Part shown: positions 13,274 to 26,057 of the stretch, one piece after another
Layout: each line of letters begins with the position of its first letter
Position numbering within the stretch: position 1 is the stretch's first letter
Origin: Phanerochaete sordida
Taxonomy: Eukaryota > Basidiomycota > Agaricomycetes > Polyporales > Phanerochaetaceae
Length of the DNA: 64,000 bases
Direction of reading: 5' to 3'
Assembly: GCA_019973155.2 (NCBI GenBank)
Contig: BPQB01000060.1
Location: forward strand, 141,305-205,304
Notes under the pieces: generated by a model
What the model saw: the letters and a program-made list of their open reading frames with translations, nothing else
What the model was told of the DNA's origin: nothing
Databases searched by the model: none
Made by a program: the position numbers and the translations under genes

Positions 13274-15493
13274 TCAGTCATGGAGCTGCGCTGAGCGCAC
13301 AAGGTGCTCCGCCCCCTCGAAACGCGGAGTGATCCTGCAGTCGAAGGGCTCCGGCATGCTTATCCTAGCATTAGCACAAATTCACGTATACACTTGCGCA
13401 TGGCAGACGCACCTGAGCACGCGAGGCGTGAACTCTCCGCTGAGCTCAATCTCCCTCCCGTCCTCGTCGAGCGGCCGCTCGAGCTTGAACGTCGCGAGGA
13501 CGTTCGCAATCGTGAGCCAGAGCAGGTCCTGCGCGAAATAGCGGCCTGGGCAGATCCGGCGTCCAAAGCCGAATGTTTCAATGGGAAAGTGGGCGTTGGG
13601 ATTTAGCGAGCCGTCGGGCCGCAGGAAGCGTCCGGGCTTGAAGACATCGGGCTCTGGGAAGAGGGCTTCGTCGTGCAGCATTCCCCTGGAAGCCAGTGAG
13701 TTGCCGAATGCAAGGGCAGCTGGAGTAAATGTACCAGGAGTTGGCGACGATGACGCTGCCTGCGGGGATGAAGTAGCCGTTGTACTCGTCGTCGGCTAAT
13801 GTCCGATGCGGAAGACCTGTCGCATCACCATGAGTCTAAACGTTCATAGATAATGCACATGAACGGACCAAGAGGAAGGACCGAGTGCCATCTGGATATG
13901 CTTCAGCGTCTATCTGACCACAATACCCTGAGCACGTACCGCAGGACCTCGTGAACGACAGCGGTCACGTATGGCATCGATTCTCGATCCTCAATCTCTG
14001 GAAGGCGCTTTCGTTGGAGCACACGATCCAACTCTCCTTGCGCTGTAGCTTGGACATGCGGGAACTGTACCATGGCTAGGACGAAGCAGTTGAGCGTTGA
14101 AAGTGTCTGCTGCGCGTGAGCTATTGCTCAATGCACATCATTTGTTACGACTGTTCTCACCGTGTCCGAGCCGGCTGGGAGGGTATTTTAGGATAGAGAG
14201 CCACCTGATACATATGCTACGCACCCACGTACGCCGTCCCGGTGAGAGACATAAATACCTCGTCGGCGCTCTCCGATCCGTACGAAGCGTCCTCCGCTCC
14301 CGATAAGAGCGTCGATGCAAAACAAGGCTTAGCTTTGCCCTCGCGCTATCGTAGATTTAGCTTTAGTGGATATGACGCAATTACAAGCGCACCATCGTCT
14401 CCTTGAATTGATAATATGGGATCTCGTGCATGGCGTCTACAAGTACCTTCCACTTGGCGGTCTGGCGTTTGAAGCCAGCGCCTGGGAACCAAGAGGGAAT
14501 GTGCTTCACTGCCACGCACAGTCAGCTCATGTTTATCCCAGGCAGCCAAAACGACTAACAAACAGGGAAGATATCCACTAAATGTCGTGTCAGTGTGGTC
14601 CGCGTGAATCAAGATGAGGTGCGAACCGAGATACACGCCAGACGCCATGAATTCCATTGCAGTCTGAACGCCTCTCTCGACCTGCTCAAGCCGAGGATCG
14701 TCATGTTCAATGTCAAACCCAAAGACAATGTCAAGAATCGTAGACCCGGTCATGCTGCCAGCAGGTCAGAGAAGCATCTGTAGAAAATGATTAAGGGGTT
14801 ACGCACAAGCGAATGTGCTCTCGATATTCATTCGGAGTGTCCAGAAGCATTTGCAAGAGGGTGTGCACGGACTTGGTTTGCCGAGAGTGGTACTGTGGCA
14901 CCGCCATCGGGCGGAAGTGCTGGTGGAAAAGCCTGCGCCGCGTTCGCCAGCCGGCGCCGTATGGCAACAGCGAGAAGTTGCGATGCCATCCGGTTCTGAG
15001 AAGAGTGAGTGCGTGGAAGGAGAGCACACGGGCTGCCAAACTGACAGTTCATGGATCATCACGGAATGCTGCCTGTGTGAATGTTTAATTGATGTAGGAC
15101 AGTCTTTGGCGAGTTGCAGACTTACTTGTCTTGGTATATGTTGGAGCGCTTGTCGAGCAGATCCTTCGCAGCTTGTGCGCTATTGACTACGACGATGTGC
15201 GTCCCGAAGACCTCGAAGTGAACGAGGTCGGATCCTGAGATAAAGTATAAGATGTAATACAAGCAGCTGCTGGCGCTGTTATAAACGTTCCCACCATATT
15301 TCCGGCTGAGCTCCTTGTGCCGCTTCCATCCAAAGTCCTTGGGTACGTCGAAGAGGTTGCCGATTATAGGCAATCTTCGCGGGCCCGGAGGATAGCGCCG
15401 AGCCTTTCGTCGTGAAAGCGGAAGTAGGCAGACCAAAATGATACCTATGAGTAGGTACAGCGCAGGCGAGTGGTCGAGATGCGCGCTCGTCAT
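13274..15493 (-). CDS. Cytochrome P450, array copy 3
   Basis: A full-length heme monooxygenase. The anchor MTSAHLDHSPALYLLIGIIL is followed by YPPGPRRLPIIGNLFDVP and SDLVHFEVFGTHIVVVNS. The C-helix exon reads YGAGWRTRRRLFHQHFRP, then DIVFGFDIEHDD, HIPSWFPGAGFKRQ, ExxR in HEVLR, PGRFL and the heme loop FGFGRRICPGRYFA. The final exon joins through an intron ending GATAAG and reads MPEPFDCRITPRFEGAEHL, with the stop at 13274-13276. All exons I could read are open. It is the first copy left of the 2.6 kb gap and converges with the PLP enzyme. Confidence 0.88.
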
Positions 15494-18093
15494 GGGTGAA
15501 AAGTGCTCCTCGGCAGCAGCGCCACCGAACGCCCTGGAGTTATAAGGATCCCTGCAGAAGCCAGGCGCATCAACGACACATCTGGTATAATGAAGCTTAC
15601 TCGAAGGCGCCTGAGAAAGGGTCTGTCGACCTGCCTCATATAGTACTTTCGAGGGCTGGGTATGGTAGCGCGTGCGCCCGCGGAGACGTCGATACACGAG
15701 GCGCTGATGTGCTTGCCGGCCGCAGATCGTTTTAGCGTGGGCAGAATGTTATGTCTATCTTCCCTAAGCCGCGTGCGACCCTGCACAGTGCGGGTATTTC
15801 ATATGACCCGGGTTCTGCTCGGGAAGGCTGGCTTGTTTAAGCTTCTATGGAACACCTGCGTGACGCCTAGATGAGACAAGCTTGGCTTACTGTCAGAGTA
15901 ATAAGTTTTGAGACGCGCATCCCAACCTTCTTGGTGCAGGACGCCGCGAAGGAGACGTCGACGAGGACGACGAGGGGCGCACGGCAGCAAGCGCCTGAAT
16001 TTCCCCGTTGTGGCGTGGGTATCTCCGGCGGTAGTAATTGAGGGCATCTTGGGCTGCGCGCAGCGACACATAACAAATCGCTGGGTAGTGGGTATCCTGA
16101 GAACGAATCTATGCTCGAAGTAGAAATCCAGGGGATAAATGTCAGCGATTAGCAGTACTATGCGATAGAGACGGTAGATGCCCTGACGAGACACAGGCCG
16201 CGACAGGTGACTCAGGGTCTGGAGCTGCAAGTAGAGATGAACATATGTCAGCGGGACAGCGCGTGGGAGAGACTGTTCAGACTAGCTGCATTGTGGGAAT
16301 CTGGCCCTCTGCTCCAAGCCCCTGCGATATAAGCTGTTTACGTGGTCGTCGTGGGATTGTGCCTGAGGCCTGAGGCCTCGCAGCATTCAGCACCTGCGCT
16401 GCGCTGATGCAGCCAAAATAGCAGCTGTCTAGTCGCTCCCGAAGCATAGTCTCCTTATCTCCTGTACGCCCGCCGGCCTCCGCGACAGCAGCTAGCGCTA
16501 ATAACACATTAAGTAATAGAGGTGCAGGAAGAACGTGTCGAAGAGGACGCACGGCTCTGAAATGTATTGAGGGAGATGATCTCAGGTCGCATGCTGTCGC
16601 GCCTGTCAATTTGGCTCAAACGCGAAGCCAGAAGCTCGACACGCTCCGTCTAAGCGGACGTTCTCCGCTCATCCGGACGATCATGCTAGCATAAGCGTGG
16701 AGGGAAACCCGAACGATCGGCGAACGAATCAGCACTCACCGTACATGCGAACTCCCGCACGCGGTTGGAGACGAGCATTGCTGTTTTCCGGGAATTCTGG
16801 AAGTGCTTCGGTGTGCTGCGCGCCGATCATCCGGAAGCCCGTTCTTGTCCGAGATGACTACATAGTACCAGGTCATCGGCGGCGGAGGCTGCGTGCAAGG
16901 CGAGAAGATGTCGTTGTGCGTTCGGCTCACCCTACCATCGGAAGGCAATTGATGGAACTAGTTGATATTATCTGGTATTCGTGGCGTTGAGTCTGCGATA
17001 ACCATCGATGGGCCTCTGACAAGGACAGCATGACATTCAGCGATTCACTGCGGGGGCTCGGTAACCAAACTTTCACCTTTGCATTCCCTGACGATGATGC
17101 GTTACGCAACACCCAGCCGCTTACGTCAAAACGCTGGGTCTAATGGCAAAGGTGCAGGGTCTCGAGACCACGTTTAAGATAAGGGTACGTAAATTGGATA
17201 CGCACCACGCTGACATCTTCGGGATAACTGCACCCCCGAATAGTTTGCAATGCCTGTATAAATTGAGCAAGCTTTGAATGCGCCTGATGGGTCGTAGAGA
17301 GATCGCACGTCTGTTGGTCGGCTGAGAGACATGAGCCTAATCGACATTGAGCGCATCTCTGCCCAGAAAATGCCAGCATGCTCGATCCTTCCTACACGTG
17401 CTTCGGCTGACGGCTTCCGAGTTATCCTTAGCGTGCTAAAATGTAAGGTATTTGGGACGATGTGTCGTGAGTAAAGCTTGTCCAGAATGACTCCTGAGGA
17501 ATGACGGCGACAAGATTGGCGAATACTGCTGTGTCGTTCGAACTTGAATATAACCCCCAAGAGCTCCCCAAGAGATTCGTGGAGAGGAGAAAACCACTCA
17601 GGGCAAGTACGGAGACCACATCAAGTCCAGAAAAAATAATTCCAGTGGTTGGGCGTGGTGGTAGTTCGACAAGAAAAGTCCGATAAAGATAAAAGGAGAA
17701 TAAACTCAGACGCGTGTCTTGGCGTCTAAGTCGCCATGGTGGCGCGGTAATGGCCAGGTTCGAGGCCCGAGATCTAAAGATCTAAGCAATCGCGTACGTT
17801 CTTGTGGAGGTCCGACTCTACGCCTCATGCTGGATTGTCGACAACAAATACTTATAGAGCTCATACGCATGTCGATAATATATCCTGCATGTCTATTGAG
17901 TCAGCTGAGGCATATTGATGCCTCAAAGAGTCAAGTAATAGCGCTCCGCTCTGCTCTTCATGCGGAGACACTGGGCCATATTTTGGCCATGCTTGCAAAC
18001 CGAGCGCGACTATACCAGCGCAACGAGACGGGTGTCACCGCATATTTCAGACTCTACACAACATAATAGTGAACCGGCCGAGCCTAGCGTCGT
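15494..18093. other. 2.6 kb gene-poor gap between P450-3 and P450-4
   Basis: The stretch contains the P450-3 promoter at its left end. The rest has only short unrelated open frames on both strands; some hydrophobic minus-strand pieces (near 16,500 and 17,500) look weakly like membrane-protein debris, but none carries a recognisable motif. I cannot support a gene here. Confidence 0.4.
15540..15546 (-). promoter_or_regulatory. TATA-like element of P450-3
   Basis: CTTATAA on the minus strand, about 50 bases upstream of the ATG. Several P450 copies have the same core at a similar distance. Confidence 0.4.
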
Positions 18094-20274
18094 CTATTCC
18101 AGCACAGATGTCCCGCAGATGAGCGACTCCGCGCCAGGGAACCGCGAAACGAAGCGACACTTGAAAGGCTTTGGCATGCTACAGGATCTATATCAGCGAC
18201 AATTTGAAATCACGCGAGGCGCATGGCAAAGTACCTGAGAAGCATCGGCGTGAATCCTCTCTCGGGCACGGTCTCCTTTCCCTGCTCATCGAGCTCGCGG
18301 GCTACGGTGAAGACAGATAGAATGTGCGCGATGGCGAGCCACAGGATGTCATGCGCAAAGTATCGCCCAGGGCAAATTCGGCGGCCGTAGCCGAACGCTT
18401 CCGTGGGGTACGGCACGTCGGCGCGCAGGGAGCCGTCCTCATCGAGGAATCGAGCTGGCTTGAAGACGTCGGGGTCGGGATATACGCTCTCGTCGTGGAG
18501 AATAGCCCTGGAAGGCTGTGTGAGAGTCTTTATCTCCAGTGAGAGAAAAGGCGCACCAGGTATTTCCAAAGATGACCGATCCAGCAGGAATCACATATCC
18601 GTTATACTCGTCGTCAGTGGTGATGCGATGCGGCGCCGCTGCGCGCAGGACTGTCAGCGCGCTACGCGGGAGAAGCGTGAGCCCTACGTACCAAGCGGAA
18701 GAACGGCGTGCCATCTGCGAGCGCGTAAGTACGACATGATCCAGCGAATTCGGAGCGTGGCACACCTCAGGACTTCGTGGACCAGGGCCGTAATCTCCGG
18801 CAGGGAGTCCCTGTCTTCGATCTCGGGTAGGCGCTTCTGACAGAGCACATGGTCGAGCTGAGCCTGGGCGGTCAGCTGTGCTTCCGGAAAGAAGGTCATG
18901 GCAAAAAGGAAGACGCTCAGGGTGGAAACGGTCTGAGAGTGTTGTGTCAGCGGTCGTCCGAGTAGAATGAGAGGTAGCTTGCCGTATCAGAGCCGCCTGC
19001 GTATGTTGTTCCCGTGACGCTCTTGAACATCTCTTCGATTTCAGGTGTGTAATTCCCGTTTTCCACACTGGCCAGTAGGTTCGCCGACAAGCAGGGTTTG
19101 AGGTCGCTTTGGAGCTAAGAAATCAGGGGATCCTAAGTCGCACGAGCTACACGGCAGGAACTGTGCTTACCATCGAGTCCTTGTACCTTCCATAGGGAAT
19201 ATCGAACAAGCCATCTACCATGACCTTCCACTCTGCGGCCTTGCGCTTGAAGGCGCCGCCTGGAAGCCATGATGGGAGATGCTTCACTGCGGGTCAGCGG
19301 CGCGTCAGGTTCCCGTCCTTGCGCCAGAGAGATCACGGCACTTACATATTGGGAGCATATCGACTATATCTTCACATCAGCGCACAGTCGAGTCTGCAGT
19401 ACGTCAAGGGCCTTACCAAGATGTACGCCGGCCATGACGACCTCGGTCCCTACCGTGACAGCGTCCTCCGCAATCTTTATGATAGGGTCGCCCGGCTTCA
19501 CATCCATCGCGAACACGACGTCGAGCGCCGTCGCGCCCGCCATGCTGTCGACGGGATCAGCCTAGCGAGAAGCCTCAGGCGAATGCAGCTTACAAGCGGA
19601 TGTGCTGCGTAAAGGCCTCCGGGGCGTCGAGCAGCGAGCGCAGGAGGCCGCGCACGCCCTTCGTCTGCGCCGCGTGGTACTGCGAGACGACCTGCGGGCG
19701 GAAGTGTTGGTGCAGCAGCTTACGGTGCGCGCGCCATTGTTCGCCGTATTGCATGAAGACGATGTTGCGATCGTTGCCGGTGCTATGGATCACGTCAGAA
19801 AGGCGCAAAGCGTGTAAGACAAGGGGCGTACAGCTCGTGGATCATGACCGAGTAGTCTCTGTTGATCGGCGTGAGCCCTCGAAATCGACAACCAGGGACG
19901 GCGGGCAGCTTACCTATCGGAATAGATGTTCGACCGCTTCTCGAGCAGGTCACGGACGGCCTTCGCGCTGTTGAGCACGACGATGTGCGTGCCGAGCACC
20001 TGCAGGTGCACGACGTCCGACCCTGCGCCGCACGCGGTCAGCGCACGAGGCGGCCAGGGCTGCGAGCGAAGCACGCACCGAGCTGCTGGCCGAGTTCCCA
20101 GAAGCGCACCCACGCGTAGTGCTTCGGGACGTCGAAGAAGTTGCCCACGACGGGCAGCCCCGGTGGACCCGGTGGGTAGCGCGGCCGCTTCCGCAGACGG
20201 AGGGCGACGAGTGCCGCGCTGAAGAGCATGGCCCACAAGTAGGCGGTGGGTAAGTGGAGGATTTGGACAGCCAT
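18094..20274 (-). CDS. Cytochrome P450, array copy 4
   Basis: A full-length heme monooxygenase. It starts MAVQILHLPTAYLWAMLFSA, with the hinge YPPGPPGLPVVGNFFDVP. Next come SDVVHLQVLGTHIVVLNSAK, EQWRAHRKLLHQHFRPQVV, ExxR in HEVLR, PARFL and the heme loop FGYGRRICPGRYFA. The terminal exon reads MPKPFKCRFVSRFPGAESL and ends in TAG at 18094-18096. No internal stop was found in any exon. The 5' exons are more GC-rich than the 3' flank. Confidence 0.88.
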
Positions 20275-22031
20275 GGCGAGGATGCTGGAAGGTTGGGTGT
20301 GTCGCCAAGGACTCTTATATGCGGGAGTGGCGGTCGTGGACTGGTTGGTCGAAGTGGGGCTGTCCGACTCGCATGTGGTGTATTGCAGGGTTTGGCGACC
20401 CTCGGCGCACATAACCCACGAAAGGAGACTGCCTTGGCTCTGAAACCCTGCGTGGAGATTGAACCAGGTGGCAGTGGGGGAGCCGTCCGCGAAGCAGCTT
20501 CTGCGTCCCCGCGCAAATGGCCTACGCTGTGTGGAGCTCCGGATTGCTAGAGTTCCTGTCTTCATTTTTTTGGTAGAAGCTGGAATAAAAACATCTCAGC
20601 GCGATATATCGTGCAGGCCTTGTATGCATATGGTCGGAATGGCACCGGCGAGCAGTTTCAGCCAGGGTCTTCTGCACTTCAGGGACCTCTCAAGGCCATA
20701 GCATGGAAGACATGTCCCTTACGCTGTCCCTGAGCAAGTGGAGGCGACACTTATCCGAGACGCGTGCCCGCTGGAAGGCGGCGGCGAGGCTGTAATGCGG
20801 ATAGAACCTCAGTAAATTCGCTTGTTATGCGCATACGGAGCGAGCGAAGACTGTAAGTGCCCGCATAAGTGTGCTATCGACTTCGTGACTTTCAAAAGCG
20901 AGTGCAGCTGGTGCGACTCGACGTATACCGATGCTTGATCTCCCAAGAGAGGTTCCCATGGCTTGCGAGCCTGGAGGCATATGTCAGCGCTCGGTCAATG
21001 CGACGGGAAGGATTCCTACGACAACATCAGCGTCAGGCACGGTCCACATAATGTGCATACCGACTGCGGCCGGAGCGCACGCGAAGTTCGCAAGAAGAGA
21101 CGCCTAGCAGAAGTCAGGCCAGGCCAAAATGCGGTGCTCGAGGTATGCTCACCACAAGGCCCCACGGATTGACTGATATCGTGAGAGCCTTGCCTTCAAA
21201 GCACGACACGATGAGAAACCTGCCCATCGTACTGTGTCGGATGAACGCGAGCAAAATCTGTCATTGGGTCAGTACACAACAGAATCAGCATGCAGATAAG
21301 CCAGCGTCTCGAAGGCGGCATCGCAGCGCGGCAGCACTCTAGGACCTTGATCTTCCCGGGAGCCCTGCCACGTCCACGCTCTTGAGCGCAACATAGTAAG
21401 ATGCCTGTACTGCCCAGGGTTAAAGGATGGTCGTAATGAAACTGTTCGCGGGACGCAAGCCCTATCGCCGGAGTTAAGGTCAATCAACGAGCGAAGCCGC
21501 GCGGATCAGGGTCGCGATTCGGGGAGGCACCCAGAACTTAGGCGGGTGTGCTCGGTACTCGTGGCACATCGGAAAATGAACTGCATTTTAGAACGACATC
21601 CTGTGCCCCGTTCGACGTTAGAGCCAGAAGCGCTTTCGCAGCAGCATGCAATGAATCACCCACAATGATACGGTAGCAATGATGTGCACACCTTCTGTCT
21701 CATGGTCATGGACGCGGAGAAAAAGGAAGGAAAGCACGCCTGCCGTCGAAGCGCCCACGCTCCGGATGGCGCGGTAACAGCCGGTCATTAGTCTCCGACA
21801 ACGCTCGTCGCTGCGCTCGTTTGAATTCCGCCGCTACCTGCGCAAGAGCTAGCCCTTGATCTGGAGGAATGAATTCCTTCAATTTAAAACCTCAGCTACT
21901 CGCTGGTTGGCAAGGCCAAGGCAAGACAAAATAAGAGCTGCGGAAAGAGAACCTTTGGTGCGAGGTCAAAATATTGATAGTCTCCAGTAAAACGTCGAGC
22001 CCGGCTACGCATCATGGGTAAACCGCACACT
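20275..22031. other. Intergenic between P450-4 and P450-5
   Basis: Apart from the P450-4 promoter at its left edge, about 1.7 kb holds no exon that I can assign. No P450 motif or repeat structure is visible. Confidence 0.4.
20314..20321 (-). promoter_or_regulatory. TATA-like element of P450-4
   Basis: CATATAAG on the minus strand, about 40 bases before the ATG of P450-4. Confidence 0.4.
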
Positions 22032-24265
22032 CTAGTCGGCCTCATCAAAGCTTCCTATCATTCTTCCCGCTTCAGCGTATCTGGGCGTGAACCGGCACTT
22101 GAACGGTTTTGGGATCCTATGCGCGATCTCTAATGAGCCTTGTTGACAGCGACCGTTGTGCATCGGCTACTCACGAAATCAATCTAGGCGTGAGTTCCAC
22201 TGTTGGAACTATTTCTTTGCCCTGCTCGTCCAGCGTGCGCTCGATCTTGAAGACTGCCATGATCTGCGCTATGGCGAGCCAGAGGAAGTCGACCGCAAAG
22301 TAGCGCCCGGGGCAGATACGACGTCCGAAGCCGAACGCCTCGTCCGGCATGGGCACATCTCTCCGCAGGACACCGCCCTCAGCCATCCAGCGTTCAGGCA
22401 TAAAACGCTCCGCCTGCGCATAAACCTGCTCGTTGCGGAGGATACCCCTGAAAGACTCAGTCACAAAGTGAGGATGCAAACCTACTGAAGCAGACGCACC
22501 AGCAGTTGGACATGACCACTGAGCCGGCCGGTATGAAGTATCCCTTGTACTCGTCATCGGATATTGTGCTATGCGGTAATCCTGATGAACATAATCAGAG
22601 GTTGGAATCATTTCCATAGCCGTAGCCGTACCAAGGGGGACCGGAGTGTTCCACCTGCGCGATACCTGTGAGCCTGATGTATTTGCAGCAAACTGTGAGT
22701 GCGCTTACCTCAGTGACTCATTGAGCAAAGCAGTGATTTGCGGAAGCATGTCGCGGTCACTAATGTTTGGTAGACGCTTTCTTTTCAAGACGCGATCCAG
22801 CTCTTCGTGCGCCGCGCGCTGCGTCTCCGGGAAAAGAGTCATGGCAAGCAGGAACAACTTCAGCGTAGCCACCGTCTGCGGGTGATTAGCTCGCATAAAT
22901 TCTTCAAGATGGCGCGACGTACCGTGTCGGACGCAGCTACATTGCCGCTACATATCGATTGTGTGGTCTCTATGACTGAGCTTTACGGTGCGTACCTCCA
23001 AATATTGTCCCTGCAAGAGAGACAGCGAGTCGGTCCATTTTCTCCGTATCATCGTCTTGGCCCATTCCCGCAAAAATCGAAGACAGGAAGCTGAACGGAA
23101 CGGCGCCATTTCTCTAAGCAAGGAAAGCAAGCGAATCGTGAGTGAGTGCAGTGACTGGATGTAGTCGGAGAGAAACGCACCATCGATGCCTTAAACGCCT
23201 CATATGGGACGTCAAACATCTCGTCTACAGCAACCTTCCACTTTGCAGCCTGACGCTTGAACCCTGCTCCGGGCATCCAGGACGGAAGGTGCTTCACTGA
23301 GTACATATAGAATTAGACTAGCTAGGCCTCACAGAAAGGTTTCAGCTTACAGGGAGGGTACAAGTCCACTGGGAATTACGTGAACGTATGCACACGCAGT
23401 ATGAGGCAGCTGACGCACCTAGGAAAACTCCCGCGTTTATAACTTCGCTCGCGGCGCGCATGCCGCGGTCAGCGAGATCGAGCTTCCAGTCTCCCGGCTT
23501 CGCTTCCACGCCATAGATGACATCAATCACCGTCGCGCCCGCCATACTGTGCCTCATAAGCGTCAAGATCTCACATCAAAGAAGAGTGAGCTCACTAGTG
23601 GATGTGCTCGTCGAACTCTTGCGGCGCCTCGAGAAGGGACTGCAACAGGCCATGCACTGCCCTGCGCTGCTGCGCGTGGAATCGCGGTACAGCCGACGCG
23701 CGGAAGTGCTGGTTGAAAAGCCGGCGGTGCCGCCGCCACTTGTCGCCGTAGGGGTACAGGCCCCAGCTGCGGTCGAAGCCGGCCCTGGATGCGGCGTGTC
23801 GGTCAGGTGGACAGGTAAGTGTTGATTGGTAGAACGTACAGATCGTTGGCCATGACTGATTGCGGCCTGAGAGGCAGTGATCAGGACGCATATTTTGGGT
23901 GGATAGAACGATCGTACCTATCAGAGTAGATGTTGGATCGCTTCTCGAGCAGGTCCTTCGCTGCTTGCGCGCTGTTGAGTATAACGACGTGCGTCCCGAA
24001 TACTTCAAAATGAATGATATCCGAGCCTGATGACAAATCTTTAGGTCTGATATATGAACGCAGATATTCAACCCGCACCATAGCGCTCCCCAATGTCCAT
24101 ATATGCTTTCCACGCATAATCACTAGGCATGTCGAGCAGGTTACCGAGGAGCGGAAGCCCTGCCGGGCCCGGGGGATAATTCGGACGCCGCCGCAGTCGC
24201 AGAACGAGCAGCCATGCGAGCAGGAGTGCCGCCCACAGATACAAGGTGGTGATGTCTGAAAACAT
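22032..24265 (-). CDS. Cytochrome P450, array copy 5
   Basis: A heme monooxygenase with the anchor MFSDITTLYLWAALLLAWLL, then YPPGPAGLPLLGNLLDMP, SDIIHFEVFGTHVVILNS and DKWRRHRRLFNQHFRASAV. HLPSWMPGAGFKRQA, the K-helix ExxR in NESLR, PERWM in place of the usual PERFL, and the heme loop FGFGRRICPGRYFAVDF follow. The last exon reads IPKPFKCRFTPRYAEAG and ends GSFDEAD with TAG at 22032-22034. The Trp in the PERF region and ESLR are unlike its neighbours, but both are tolerated in P450s. The reading frame appears intact. Confidence 0.87.
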
Positions 24266-24887
24266 CAGAATGTGCGCGACAGCTGGGTACGCAGGTCGTG
24301 GTCATCCCCAGCGGCCTTTATCCATCTTTCTCACTTCGAACGCAACGGTATCAGACCCCACAACCTTGCGACGCGTATGTGCGGGCGACATTCGCCGAGT
24401 CCTAGTCGCATTTGATCCAGCCTGCCCCAAGCCATAAGTTCGCTCTCATGCTGGCGGAGCCCAGAAGCGTCTCATGGATGCTAAGGCAATCTGGTAGATA
24501 GCCGCGTCGGAGGATCGTCTGGAGACGGTAAAATTACCCTCACCTTATTCGCACGAGAAGGTAGGAGCTCATATCTGGTGATGGCGCATGGAGCCGAGGC
24601 GCGGGGCTGGACGTTCATCGGTGCTTCACAGCTGGCTCCGCTCGGGCCGTTTATATTGAAGTGCAGTTCGTCTCCCAGGCCTCAATGGGGTGCTGATCGC
24701 TGCTTTTACTGCGCGCATGGTGGACTGAGAGTCTTCGGACAGCGTGATAAGGGTTTATATATTCATGACAAGACGATAGTAGCTGAAGATAGGATGATGA
24801 GTTGCTCTGAAAATCTCGCGAAGCAGGAAAGCAGACCAGTCGCATGACTATTCCAATATTCAACTCTGTCAGAAAGCTCCTTTCGCC
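24266..24887. other. Intergenic between P450-5 and the P450-6 C-terminal half
   Basis: About 620 bases with the P450-5 promoter region and the P450-6 3' flank. No other feature is recognised. Confidence 0.4.
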
Positions 24888-25967
24888 CTAGTCGGCTGTG
24901 TCGACGGAGTTGACCATGTTCTCAGCTCCAGGAAAGCGAGGCTTGAACTCGCACCGGAATGGTTCAGGAGCACTATCAAATTCGTCAGCGTTGGCGGCCT
25001 CGGTTCAGCCGCGTCCGTTTATGCTCACCTGATATGATGCGGCGAGAATCTGGCCTTGGGCTCGTCACGCTGGCCGTCGGAGCCCACTGCTGGCTCGATC
25101 CTAAAGACCGCTAGAATGTGCACCATGGCAATCCAGAGAAAGTCTGTCGCGAAGTGGCGGCCAGGGCAGATGCGCCTGCCGAAGCCCCATAACGCATCGG
25201 GGCGTGGCGCACTGCTGCTCAGTGCGCCGTCTGCGCCTAGAAAGCGTTCGGGCATGAACTTGTCAGGCTCGGGAAACACGTTCTCATCGTGAAGCATGGC
25301 CCTGCTCGCGTGAGGACAGATCAGAGGAACACAGGGCGTGCGATACGAACCAGATATTCGCGATGACAACAGCACCTGCAGGAATGTGGTATCCGTGATA
25401 CTCGTCATCGGTTGTGAGCCTGTGCGGAAGTCCTGAAAACGCATGTAATCAGACGAGTACGGTATGCTCTTGTTCATGTACGCACCTATAGGTCCAGACG
25501 GATGCCAGCTGCGCGGACATAAGTCCTCTTCATGAACGGCGACACGCGAGAGTAGACGTACCGTGTAACCTCGTAGAATAGTGCGGTAACGTATGGTAGC
25601 AATTCTCTATCTTCGATCTCGGGTACTCGCTCTCTACCGACTACCCGGTCGATCTCTGCATGTGCCGCAGCCTGGGTTTTTGGGAACATCGTCATGGCCA
25701 GGACGAACGTCACAAGAGCTCCAGTGACCTGCGCCAAGTCAGCGATTGTTGATGCAGTGTAGACTAAAGGTGCTACTGACCGTGTCCGATCCACCTGCAC
25801 CAGGTCGCTGGGCTATCAGTGGAGCAGACATCATTCAAGGTGTACGCACCTGAGATAGTTGTGGCGGTGACGATTTTGAAAGCCTTGTCTTGTATGGCAG
25901 AATCAACATCACTGTCCATGTTAGATATCAAGGTCGCTGCAAAGCACGGTTTCATGACGTTTCCGAC
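24888..25967 (-). pseudogene. Cytochrome P450-6, C-terminal half (split gene)
   Basis: These are the 3' exons of a P450, open and with good splice sites. The first, at 25,967, reads VGNVMKPCFAATLISNM. Then come TFVLAMTMFPKTQAAAHAEI, ExxR in YEVTR, PERFL, the heme loop WGFGRRICPGRHFATDF and the tail exon APEPFRCEFKPRFPGAENM, with a stop at 24888-24890. The N-terminal half is missing here. Instead, about 50 bases upstream of the first exon, GTTA-rich repeat DNA begins at 26,020. The matching N-terminal half lies at 35,163-36,040 in the same orientation, so the gene was split by the intervening 9.1 kb. It cannot give a working enzyme. Confidence 0.85.
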
Positions 25968-26019
25968 CTGAAAATGGTTTAGCTGCGCGTCAGAAGGCAA
26001 TTGAAAAAATCGATGGTAT

Positions 26020-26057
26020 CCAAAGTTACTTGAATGGCTAACTTCCCGTAACTTTGG
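26020..26057. repeat. Left terminal repeat with 10-base hairpin
   Basis: CCAAAGTTAC at 26,020-26,029 is the exact reverse complement of GTAACTTTGG at 26,048-26,057. The outer part also pairs imperfectly with the right end at 35,124-35,148. About 60 bases of GTTAC/GTAAC words follow. Confidence 0.65.

Noticed and set aside
15799..17619. A degraded multi-pass membrane protein gene in the 2.6 kb gap
   Set aside because: Hydrophobic minus-strand pieces exist but in wrong order and different frames, without any motif I could defend.
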